64,000 bases of DNA, from assembly GCF_016906535.1 (NCBI RefSeq), contig NC_057375.1, forward strand, positions 372,001 to 436,000, in the 5' to 3' direction. Shown here one piece after another: positions 33,601 to 42,666 of the stretch; positions within the stretch are counted from its first letter, which is position 1; every line of letters starts with the position of its first letter. Below the pieces are notes generated by a model. It was not told the origin of the DNA. It ran no database searches and was given only the letters and a program-made list of their open reading frames with translations. The position numbers and the translations under genes were made by a program. Source of the DNA: Rhizoctonia solani. Lineage: Eukaryota; Basidiomycota; Agaricomycetes; Cantharellales; Ceratobasidiaceae.

Positions 33601-36600
33601 CCCACTTGTCTTGTTTGTTGTCCGCCCAACTCCCGCCCTCCAGCTCAGCGCTTGTTGGTGAGGTCTCTTCTCTTTCATTGGGCTTGGTTTCTCTCAAGTC
33701 CTCTTCCGCAATTTGTTCCCCAACAAATTCATCACGTATGTCGGGGTTCCAATTTTCTTTCACGCGCTCATTTCCTTGGTTATGTGGTGCCCTGATCCTT
33801 TGCCCCGCTCTTCCCGGTATTTCCGGGTCGTAGCAAACCGGGGCCACTCTTTTGCGCTCCGGGTTCCGTTGGACGCCTGCCGACATGGTCTGGCTCTCAC
33901 TCGCCACCTTGGCTGCCATTCCAGTTACTACTGGTCGGGTCACTGATTGGTTACGCGTGCGTGCGTCCCGTATGTTGTCTCCCTCCTCGTAGTCTGGTAC
34001 AAACTTGCTCTCCGCACGCTCTGTGCCTTTCCTATCCTCACTATACATTTGCAATAGGGCGTCCGCAAGGACGTTTTTTGATCCCTCAATGTATTTAATT
34101 GTGCAATTGAACTGACTCAGTTTCTCTGACATTCGTATTTGTTGCGGGTTAAGATCCTTCTGAGTCTGTAGGTACTCCAGTGCCTTGTGATCGCTGAGTA
34201 TTGTAAACTCTACCCCATGTAGTAACGGTCCAAATTTATCCAATGAACACACCACAGCTAACGCTTCCCGGTCCGTGACTGAGTAGTTCTGTTGAGCCGT
34301 GGTGAACTTGGCGGACCAGAACGCGGCTACTTGCGCTGTTTGCCACTCTTTGCCTTGGCTTACTAGTCCGCTCGCCCCTGTCAAGCTAGCGTCTGTAATT
34401 AGGTATATGGGTGACTCGTTCTTGCCATATTTGAGCGCCACGCAATGTCTATCACGGAATTCTTCCACCAGTTTAATTGTGTCACGGAAGGCACGTTCCT
34501 CGGTGCCTCCCCATCTGAATGGTGTGTTGCCACTTGCTCTCTTAGCCAACGGCGCCATTGGTATGCAAATACCTGGACAGTTTGGTGCTAGGTATCCAAC
34601 CGCACCTAGAAAGCTAGCTAATTGTTCTTTTGATTCAGGCGTCTTCCACTTGGACACCAAGTTGACTTTATGCGGGTCCATTCTGATCCCCTTCTTGTTG
34701 ACTATATGCCCCAGTATACGCAATTCTTCCGTGAAGAACTGCATCTTACTTGGACTCAGGAAGAGTCTCTTGCGCTTGAGCACCCCCAATATGGTACGAA
34801 TATGTTTAACGTGTTCTTCTATTGTATCTGAGAATATCACTATGTTGTCTAGGTACACGAACATAAATACTCCTATATACGGCGCAAAAATGTGGTTCAT
34901 CAGCGCTTGGTATGTTGCGCCCGCGTTACAGTCCCCCTGCTGCATTACGTGACTAACCATAGTCCCCATAGGCGTGTGGAACAATGTCTTATGCATGTCT
35001 TTGGGTACCACCTGAATTTGCTTGTAAGCGTCCTTCCCGTCCAGTAGCGTTTGATACTTATGCCTACTGACTTTGGCAAGGATATCTTTGGGTAACAGCA
35101 ATGGTGATGCCATTTTCACCGTATTTGCGTTTTGTTTGCGCTTGTCTAACACGGTGCGTAGCTCAATACTTCCGTCTTTCTTCTTGGGTATGAATAACAT
35201 TGGTATCGCGTTTGAGCCAGTACTATGCTTCCAGCGTCCCGATCCCAAGTATTCCCTCGCCTTTGACTCAAATTGTCCTTTAAGCGCTTCGGGACATCTC
35301 GAGGGTCTAAAGCGGTACGTTCTCTGCTCATCCACCAGAGGTATTCGGTGGTTTATTGCTTGGAACGGCGGCAGGGGCGTGTTTCCGTCCTGAGGTTTGC
35401 ACACGCTCATCGCCTCACTTCTGAGCATGTCACGTAGTTCCGCCATTCGCAGTCCCACAATGTCTGCGGACAACAAGTTAATCTGTATAACCTGCTCCCC
35501 ATCAAGTGGTAGGGATTTTGTAGAGCCGATGTATACCCCGTATGGGTTGAAACTTAGTTGTACGCTATGTTGGAATAGGAATGGTGTTCCCAATATCAAG
35601 TCGTAGTTGTCTAAATTCCCCACATCAAAATCTTGATACTCATCAATTCCTTGGTATTCTATTCTAGCTTTCACACCATAATGTAGCGTCCCTCGCAACC
35701 CTGCCATTGCCAACTGTACTTGCAGCGGTTTTGTGAGTTTCACTTTTGGTAATCTGAGTTGGTCAACAATGGTTGTGGATACCATGTCAGTCTGACATCC
35801 CAAATCTAACAGTACGCAAACAGACTTGCCTTCGAGCTTGGCTTCAACTATCAGCGTGTTCAGGACCTTCCTCGTGTGGTCCTTAACCTTGATAGCGTTT
35901 CGCTCAACATGTTTTGGTCCCAGTTCTTTGTTCTTCCGCCCAACGCCTACTGCGTTGATCTCAATTTTTTCCTTCAGCCTGGTGAGTTTGTCTAGCTCTT
36001 TGAGCATGACCAACAACACCCTGACCTTGCTCTTGGGGCGTACTTTAACCGCGTTTGCGTTGACATGCAACGGTTTGGCCTTGTGGAACTTTGGGCAATC
36101 CTTGGACAGGTGACCCAATCGTTTGCATTCAAAACAGAGCCCAGCCGCCCTCAATTTGGCTTTCTTCTTGTTGGTAAGCTTTCTTTGCTGGTTCTCCTGT
36201 CCGTCGCGGCCTTTTGCCTGTCCGCCGCGCATGTATTTGTTTGGGTGCTTGTTCTGCCGGTTACCGTTACTGTTACTGTTGTATCCAGTCCCTTTGTTAT
36301 TGCCGCGGTTTCTGCCACTTTGATTGTCCCCTGGGTTCTTGTAATTAGAAGCACGGTCATGCTTTTGCAAAGGACTACGCAATTGGTTCCTTCTTGATCC
36401 CAATTTCTCATTTCCCAATTTCTCAATTGACCGTTTGTACTTGTGCGCGCGCTCTATGTCCAGCGCTGTTTCTTGCAATGTTTTGCATGTAGTCGCTTCC
36501 GGTCTCATGCCTTTGAGTGCCCATCCCACTTTAATATATTGGGCTGCACCGTCCCAAACTCTCAGCACATGTTGGTGGTCTGTGACTTCCCGTAAGCGTC

Positions 36601-37279
36601 TTCGTAAGCAAGCCAATTTGGCAAAATAATCTTGCACGCCCAAATCTCCCTGCTTCTTTTCATTATACAACTTCCTCATGTCGTCCTTGAAATCTGGTGG
36701 GAAGCAGTAGTCATATAGTCCAACATATATTGATTCCATTGAGTAGCTTCCAGGGTCCGGTGCAATGTTCAACATGTACCAAGACGCGGCCTTGTCGTCC
36801 AGGAATCAGCTGACAGTGAGCACTGCCTTGCTGTTGCTCAATCTAGTATCACTGATGTATAGGTTGTAACTGAATATGAACATATCCAGCTTGTCAATGT
36901 CCGCTTTGCCCTTATACGTCTTGGGTGACTGTGCCTTGTATCCTGATCGCGCTTGCGTGACCACCTTTTGCTCAAGTTTCTTGTTTTGCTTCTTGAGCTT
37001 TGCAACTAATTCCTCCAGCTGTCTATTCCTCCAACGGTTATCATCGCGCAATCGTGCCAACGATTCGGTCCAGCTTGAGTCGGACGAGTTGGCTGTTTTG
37101 GATCCACTATCTGATGGATCTGGAGGTCCCCCACCTCCATACCTGCTTGTATGCGTGGATTCAGTCTCATCGCTATCCGTCTCTGACGACTCGGATGATT
37201 CAGATGGTGACGGGGGCCTTCTCTCAGTCGACCGCTCCCGTTGTCGTTCCTTGCGTCTGGGTTCACTGGCCTTCCCCAT
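30617..37279 (-). pseudogene. Gypsy gag-pol with a stop in gag and catalytic-site changes
   Basis: ATG 37279 starts gag. A TGA at 36806-36808 interrupts it, after which the same frame runs open for about 2060 codons. Residues below are numbered from Met 36775. The zinc knuckle CFECKRLGHLSKDC is at 214-227. The protease has D324 followed by Leu325 where D-S/T-G is expected. Reverse transcriptase extends from about 528, with YLDN at 641-644 where YLDD is expected. The RNase H acidic residues (TDAS, DREAL, SDHKAL, ADAL) look intact. Integrase has an HHCC-type region, GVDFLGPL for the first Asp, Asn1275 where the second Asp is expected and Lys1311 where the Glu is expected. The spacing is exactly D-35-E. 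A chromodomain-like segment (WAVERIGG...WESYRVVRHLEAL) follows. The frame then continues for about 430 residues past integrase. PR, RT and IN should all be dead. Confidence 0.9.
31017..31982 (-). CDS. Alternative-frame ORF after pol, with a PPAY motif
   Basis: A 321-codon open frame overlaps the C-terminal extension of pol in another register. Its first third reads like protein (DAPPAYNPGPNEQVNAGLLR and LLNMVAQTSLKTVRARNAPL). It then becomes rich in Arg, Gly and Ser. The pol frame, in contrast, looks more protein-like from about 31290 to 30950 (VTTTLSKRVKRTHQRVIDRE). One explanation is a separate post-pol gene that has suffered a frameshift; the other is chance overlap in GC-rich sequence. 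PPAY is a PPxY-type sequence, used by some retroviral Gag proteins to bind WW-domain ubiquitin ligases. Whether this frame is translated is unknown. Confidence 0.35.
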   Translation of the reverse strand: MGTSTGHQHHISLPKTRSFIITLDSIYKMYHGRQRRRSCNQEQQRDAPPAYNPGPNEQVNAGLLRLLNMVAQTSLKTVRARNAPLPQRGRQGQFGRPNMARSPHVGRGQMDLYKGIIGVSTNGPLRARPRERTYQGSSTGRRLKRRRTRLNARNCGRSPTRSTLASQSSKGSTVQGRSTSTKHGQRTQTGRKQARTQSSPYNPTGSGREGTGESSKETSDGTNPGGDNWTASQQTGKEGIAGNSLGRERHISNHNSKQTREEDSPAGHRQGVGHHGRHVPYCASSTKDRRQTQDWGRKLPPGADQEGVSHAPDARVDGEGD

Positions 37280-37285
37280 ATCCGT

Positions 37286-38662
37286 TCAGGTTGTCTTACT
37301 AGACTTCCTAGCCGGGGTTGATTCTATGATACCCTCCAGGTATCCCCCGCCCCTGTATGCGTTTGGCGTGCTTTGGGGGTCTGTTTGTTGTACGTGACGC
37401 TCTCGCGTCCCTTCTAGGTCATCCAATGCGGCTCCCAGGCTAGGACGTTTCCTCTTCTTGCCTTTAGCCTTAGCCTTTGCCTTTCCCTTACTCTTGTGTG
37501 ACCTGGTGCGACTTGTTGTTGTGTCCTCTGACCCGCTATCGACTTCCTTGATTGTAACGCGCGGTTGTCTCGATGGTCCAGCCCCCCTTGTCTGACTGTG
37601 AGTGCTTTCTGACCTTTTGGAGCTCCTCAGGTTCCGGAGTACTGATGCATACTCCTCATCATCAAATGCGTACTCATCCGCCAGCTCGTATATCAGCGCG
37701 TTTACTTCGACGCTTCCGTTTCCGCTTTCAGCTTTGGTACAATCTCCTTCACTCGTGGGTATGTAATCCGATCGTGACCAGTTAGGATTAACCCAGTCGC
37801 TAACGTCTGGTAGTTCCTCAACATCGCCTGGGCCCCCGTCGTTGCCATTGGCTCGGCGTACCTCTTTGTCCCAGGTGAGGCCCTCATGATTAGCCGTAGA
37901 CTTGGATTCGGTGCTGACACTGATGTCCAGCTCTTTTTCCTTGCCTTTACCCTTAGACTTACGGCGGGTACGCTTGCGCTTACTATTCTTGGAAGGTGTC
38001 TCGCTTTCCTTCTCATCAATAACTATATATTGCGCTAACACGGGCTTGCCGTCATCATCCAGGACGATGCTCTCATTTAGTACACGGCTCGTCCTAGCCG
38101 TTACGAATATCTCGTCGTCCGATTCCCTCCTACTTTCCGCGCCTATGTTGGGGGTCGTAGGGACTTCCGAAGTTGCTCGCTGGTCGTCAGCATATGCGGG
38201 AGCGCTTGTCTGCTCGACCGACGCTCGCTCGACGAGTTCGACGCTCTGTTCTGAGGTCGCTTCCCTGTTCATGGGGGCATCCGCTTCTCGGCGGGTCTCT
38301 TTAATCGGCAACGGCCAGCTCAACACCTTCCGGATAGGTGGGGCTCGTTGCGTGAGGGCCACATAGGCCGAGGGAGATAACTTGACTCCCTCGGTGTCGG
38401 CGAAGGCTATTCCCTGGCGCTTCCCGACACCCAGCACTACCATGCGCTCGCCAGGCTCTCTTGCGCCTTGGGGCATGGTGCCAAAGGTGAGCTGTACTCT
38501 TCTCGCTGGTACAATCGCTTGCTCATCAGTGGTCTTGTTCGACGTCTCGGGTTCCACGCGGTTGGCTGTTTTCGGAGCCATGCGCTTATCGGCCCGTCTC
38601 TTGGGGGCGGTAGGAACCTCGGATGCGTCGTAGTTGCGTCCGCTGCGCAACCTCCTGCTCAT
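37286..38662 (-). CDS. Gypsy upstream ORF, Lys/Arg-rich protein of unknown function
   Basis: Open frame of 458 codons between the 5' LTR and gag, starting MSRRLRSGRNYDASE. It contains several basic clusters (for example SKRKRTRRKSKGKGKEKE and KSKGKAKAKAKGKKRKRPS) resembling nuclear localisation signals. Acidic stretches lie between them. No enzymatic domain was recognised. Its TGA stop is separated from the gag ATG by two codons in the same frame, so gag may be made by reinitiation or by TGA readthrough. The long ORF ahead of gag is unusual for Gypsy elements. Confidence 0.7.
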   Translation of the reverse strand: MSRRLRSGRNYDASEVPTAPKRRADKRMAPKTANRVEPETSNKTTDEQAIVPARRVQLTFGTMPQGAREPGERMVVLGVGKRQGIAFADTEGVKLSPSAYVALTQRAPPIRKVLSWPLPIKETRREADAPMNREATSEQSVELVERASVEQTSAPAYADDQRATSEVPTTPNIGAESRRESDDEIFVTARTSRVLNESIVLDDDGKPVLAQYIVIDEKESETPSKNSKRKRTRRKSKGKGKEKELDISVSTESKSTANHEGLTWDKEVRRANGNDGGPGDVEELPDVSDWVNPNWSRSDYIPTSEGDCTKAESGNGSVEVNALIYELADEYAFDDEEYASVLRNLRSSKRSESTHSQTRGAGPSRQPRVTIKEVDSGSEDTTTSRTRSHKSKGKAKAKAKGKKRKRPSLGAALDDLEGTRERHVQQTDPQSTPNAYRGGGYLEGIIESTPARKSSKTT

Positions 38663-38818
38663 GTTCAGTACGTACTATTCTCTGTGATCGATCAGCAATT
38701 GAAGAAATTAAAATAAAGTAAAATGGGACAGTGTAACGGAGGCCAACCCGTCACTCTGTCGTTCGAAGTTCGTCGAGTATAAACTCGATACGAGTGTTGC
38801 AATTAGTATGTCAAAAAA
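38663..38818 (-). other. Retrotransposon leader between the 5' LTR and the first ORF
   Basis: About 156 bp of untranslated leader. Read on the minus strand it starts TTTTTTGACATACTAATTGC straight after the LTR. No TGG-type tRNA primer-binding site is visible. A small hairpin-like CTCGTATCGAG lies about 25 bases in. Self-priming, as in Tf1-type elements, is possible but not shown. Confidence 0.5.
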
Positions 38819-39158
38819 TGTAAGGTTTCACTTATCGTCCACTACTGTAAATACGAACGTCGATGGCGACCGTGTCGCCGAGGTAATGACAATCCGTAAA
38901 ACACTCGATTGTTGTGGTTGAAAGTAAAGACAGTTATCAGAAGATCCCCCCCCCCCGGGACCTTATAAGGTCAACGGGGTTCGTACATGAGTAAGCGGAA
39001 TAAACCAAACGAGAGTATATAGTTAGAAATCAGATACAAACAATAGAGAAGAGTGACAGGTGGGCCGAGGTGGTAAGTCGGGTGAGCATAGCCGACTCGA
39101 TTATGTAAGGGGTTCGCATATAGTAGAGTAAATATACGAATATCAGGCATTCCTTACA
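38819..39158 (-). repeat. 5' LTR of the Gypsy element
   Basis: A 340-bp LTR with ends TGTAAGG and CCTTACA, perfect inverted complements. It appears identical to the 3' LTR except for two extra C residues in a C-run (11 against 9). Confidence 0.95.
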
Positions 39159-39163
39159 GGGTT
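39159..39163. repeat. Gypsy target-site duplication, right (GGGTT)
   Basis: Same five bases as 22481-22485. After them the coding sequence of the LtrA-like copy A resumes towards its 5' end. Confidence 0.93.
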
Positions 39164-39487
39164 ACTAATGTTTGAACAAGCTTTGGTACTAAACTCTCTT
39201 GGCTTGGGACAGCATTGCTCGTAGCTGTCCTTTGAGTCTCTAATGCCTAAGCAAGATGAACAACTGTTGAGAATCTAGCTGATACATCGTCAAATTTAAC
39301 TTGCCTTTTCAACATTGTCGCCGGCGTTTGCAGCAAGAAATTGACTATAGTCACTCCCAGAAGAAGAAAGTCCAATATCGGGATTGGCAAAGGGATTCTG
39401 CCAGAGCGGTCGCCACTGTTCCAGCCTCTGTTCGGTGAGACCATCGTCGTCGTTGTCAGGATCAACGTCCTCATAAAACGTATCCAC

Positions 39488-42400
39488 CCAGACTATCCAT
39501 GCGCTTCGGTCCAGTGACTCAGGCTTGGTGGCACCCTTTCTTCAATCATTTCGTACACGCCTCAAGCTTCAGCTAACAAAGGTGTGCCGTACTAGGACCT
39601 AACATTCACCTCCGCACGAAACGTAGCTACACTTGTGCGATGTTGGCGGTAATTAAGAGCCAATCTCCCTCCTGGGAATGCTCGCTCAACGTCGACTGAG
39701 GAGGCTTTACGAATTGAAAATAATGAGTCCAATTGATGTTTTTAATTTGAAGGCTTGACTCACACGGCGCACTCAAGATGTCGAGTGCCATTATTCCGAG
39801 GATACATCAATTTAAGGCTTTCGATACGTTACCTAAGTATTGACTTAATGCGCTGGCCTGCAAGGCCTCTGCTTTGCTAACAGGTGAGGAGGTAGTTTGA
39901 AAGAGGGGCCGATATGGTTGTACGTGGGGGATCGGTAAGGGAATTCAAACTTGGTAAAGGCAGGGAGGTTCAGGCATGTATAATATTGTTTTTGGTACTA
40001 TACAGGCTCATGATCTCAGACATTGTACCCGGCATCAAACCCGCGTTTGAGGGATCGGGTAGGTACAGGTCTCGAGTCCAGCATATCTGTACCCGCCGCA
40101 TCCGCATAGCCACACACAGCCACGGGTCAGGACGGTTACGGGTAATACATTAGTTCGATCCGTGCGATCTGCGGATACTCGTATCTGCCGTCAGTCCCTA
40201 GTTTCTGGTCCCATGTGATATTCGTAAATTCTAGCGATGCGCGTGCTCTCTATTTTGTCGCGGGTGATAGGGTGGATGGTCTAGTTTGGCATAGCGCTAC
40301 CGAAGAGTTTTTGTGTCGTTGAGATAATGCAAAAAGGCACCTTTTGTTGCCATCCTTTGGCGCCTTCTATCCTAGCTGATTTTCCAGAAATTGTAATACA
40401 AATTCAAGATTTTCGCATACAATGGAATCGAAATTTGGGGTTAGTGCGAGCTCCAATGCGGAGGTCCTAGGTATACTTAACTAAAGGCTTAGTCCCGAAG
40501 CTTTAAATTTTAGTATTTTCCCATACATATGTTTATCACGGAGCGGTTTTCTTTTCGGAAGTATTGAAGCAGTAAATTTAAGTAAACCTAAGAACAACTT
40601 TAAGACGACATTTATAATCAAGATGCACCAGAATCGTGCGTGTATCGATATCAAATTGGGTCAATTTGTAGTGCAAGGAGCACATATGTATTCGATATCT
40701 TACTGTTCTATGTAATTACGTGCTAGTATATCCCTTGACCAATCTACCTACACAGGCTATGGGGCTCCGAATCCCGCGGGGTTCCCCAATTCAAACTATG
40801 GCTGGATTATAGATATGGGCCAGGGGCTCCAGTGCGCGGCACTCTGCACCTGATAGTGTTATCCACTGTGACGCGAACAGATCCTGCGGGCTGGGTGGCT
40901 CACGCCCAAGGTCAATTCTAGTTGGCAGAAGAACGGTAAGAACACTCTTCTCAAGCGGTTTGAAGGAGGGATTATGAGGAATAATGAGGTCAACTTAGCT
41001 GTGTCTGCTGATAAAGACCCTTCAGAGCCTCAGTGCACCCGTCGAGAGCCCGAAGTGTTTGTCTGTGCGGATGGCGTCGGCGTGGTGTATCATCTGTGTT
41101 AATGTAGATATCTTGATATGTAATAAATGGGAGTCAGCCCTATGATGACCCTGACAGAGAACTGTTGAGTCAAATCGCAGAATAAGCAAGGGATTATGGG
41201 TGAGGAAATTAGTGTCAATAGACTGGATAGCATGCAATGCGAAGGTGGTTGATAGTAAATAACCAATCATCTCGTGATCACGTCACCGGCCGCACCCCAC
41301 AAGATTCCTCCCTTTTTTTAAAATAAAATAAAATAAAATAATCTTGTGCTTAACGAGCTACATGCGAGCAATATAAGCAGCTCAGACATTGCGACCCTCC
41401 GCAAGCTCCGGATCACAGTTTCACCATTGGTCTTCGACATTATCCAGAGCTGGGCTGGTGGTGCAGTGAAAGCACCTCAACATTATGATATCCATCGGCA
41501 AAAGAGTACAGTACAAAATATTGAGTATTGGTGGATAATATGAGTAGAGTATCTGATACACTGTACAAGGTTATAATGCTGAAAATCAGTGCGCGTGTTT
41601 AAGTGAGAATTGAGCTGAAGTCAAGATCAATACATACTGATTTTAGGTATTGATTCTTCCATAGTCTGATTCATGTTGAGAGAGGCATACTAACATTGTA
41701 ATTTTCAGACCATATCCTACTGAAAAAAGGAATCTTTTACTGATGTACTGATTTTCAGGATCTTATCACACCACAGTGATATGAATAGAAGCGACGGATG
41801 AATAAAGGGCGCCAGGACGCGAGCATGACTCACAAGCCCAGGTCCGATCTCCGGTTCTTGACGGTTGGTGTGGAATCAATCAAGATAAAGATGATACGCA
41901 GAAGTTTAGATGAGAATTATAAGTGATGGGAGGGAGGGGGAGGGAAAAAATAGCTGCACAGCGCGGATGAGTTGACTGCACCCAAGTCGACGACTGGGGA
42001 GTGGTTGCGGCCACGTGCATACATGAGGTGGTGCGAGGTAGCCGGCAGAGCCACACGACCAGTACTGGCCTAAGAAACCAGCGCTTTTGAGATCACATGT
42101 CCACTGGCTCAGCGTTTGCGAAAATCAACCACGTCCGGCCGACGGACGAATCGAGCAATGCGCTCATCGTCTTTTCTTCTCACTCCCCATCCTTGTCACT
42201 GCGTCCAAGGGCAGATTGCCCACCCGGCCCGCGAGGCGCACTCGCGTCTGGGGGGGGGGGGGCACCTACCAGTTGCACTCGGCACCGTGGCGGCAGGCCA
42301 CGCATGTAGGCATGTAGGCATATATGGGCAGGTATCGGAAGAAAGAGGCCCTAGGCTCAGTATGAACTCCTGGCCCGTGAGCCACAGTCTCAAACTAAGT

Positions 42401-42666
42401 GCATTCAGGAGCCGCATCCTAGTTTTTACACACTTTCCTGGGTTCACATCGAGAAGCTGTTCAAACTACACGACGACAAACATGTGGTGGTATTTCGGTG
42501 TATGTGATTATATGCTCCTTTTTTACCACCCCTCAAGGCGACGGATTCTTTTGACTTCCAGTAATCCATCGTGTTCAAAGTTCAAACAAGAAAGCTATAT
42601 ATACATGGTAGAGAAATACTCCAAAGGTTAACCAAGGTAAATTTTCAGCACCGAGGCGACATTTAT
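39488..42666. other. Long gene-poor stretch between the two LtrA-like copies
   Basis: It contains the upstream region of the disrupted LtrA-like copy, an (AAAAT)n microsatellite at 41319-41341, a G-run of about 13 near 42251-42263 and scattered short open frames with no family motif. No gene, RNA or clear mobile element was recognised in about 3.2 kb. Confidence 0.4.
41319..41341. repeat. (AAAAT)n microsatellite
   Basis: Four to five tandem AAAAT units follow a T-run. Confidence 0.8.

Larger units (their letters stand above)
22486..39158 (-). mobile_element. Ty3/Gypsy LTR retrotransposon, full-length, interrupted by Plavaka
   Basis: The element runs on the minus strand. Its 5' LTR is at 38819-39158, an extra ORF at 38662-37286, gag-pol at 37279-30617, the polypurine tract at 30598-30589 and the 3' LTR at 30588-22486. 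The 3' LTR contains a 7.8 kb Plavaka insertion. LTR ends are TGTAAGG...CCTTACA, flanked by GGGTT on both sides. Without the Plavaka insert the element is about 8.9 kb. No standard tRNA-complementary primer site (TGG...) follows the 5' LTR, so priming is unclear. The coding region carries catalytic-site substitutions and an in-frame stop, so it looks non-autonomous. Confidence 0.93.
19555..39487 (-). pseudogene. LtrA-like membrane protein gene, copy A, split by a retrotransposon
   Basis: Multi-pass membrane protein related to the low-temperature-requirement A family. The 5' part lies at 39487-39164: first exon with LTEQRLEQWRPLWQNPF, then a second exon ending in LVQTLVT. The remainder lies at 22480-19555, resuming exactly with HAGPTWVNL and then FYDLAWTATFSTL, the LtrA start motif. 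VWWLWASQV, LRERLEGITTVILGE and the tail GLAIARKRGR follow. Frame and codons join perfectly once one copy of the GGGTT duplication is removed. All other exons look intact, and the paralogue at 42667-45897 matches throughout, so disruption is recent. The first intron has a GC donor (GC at 39303-39304) where copy B has GT. Transcription may still yield a truncated product. Confidence 0.85.
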
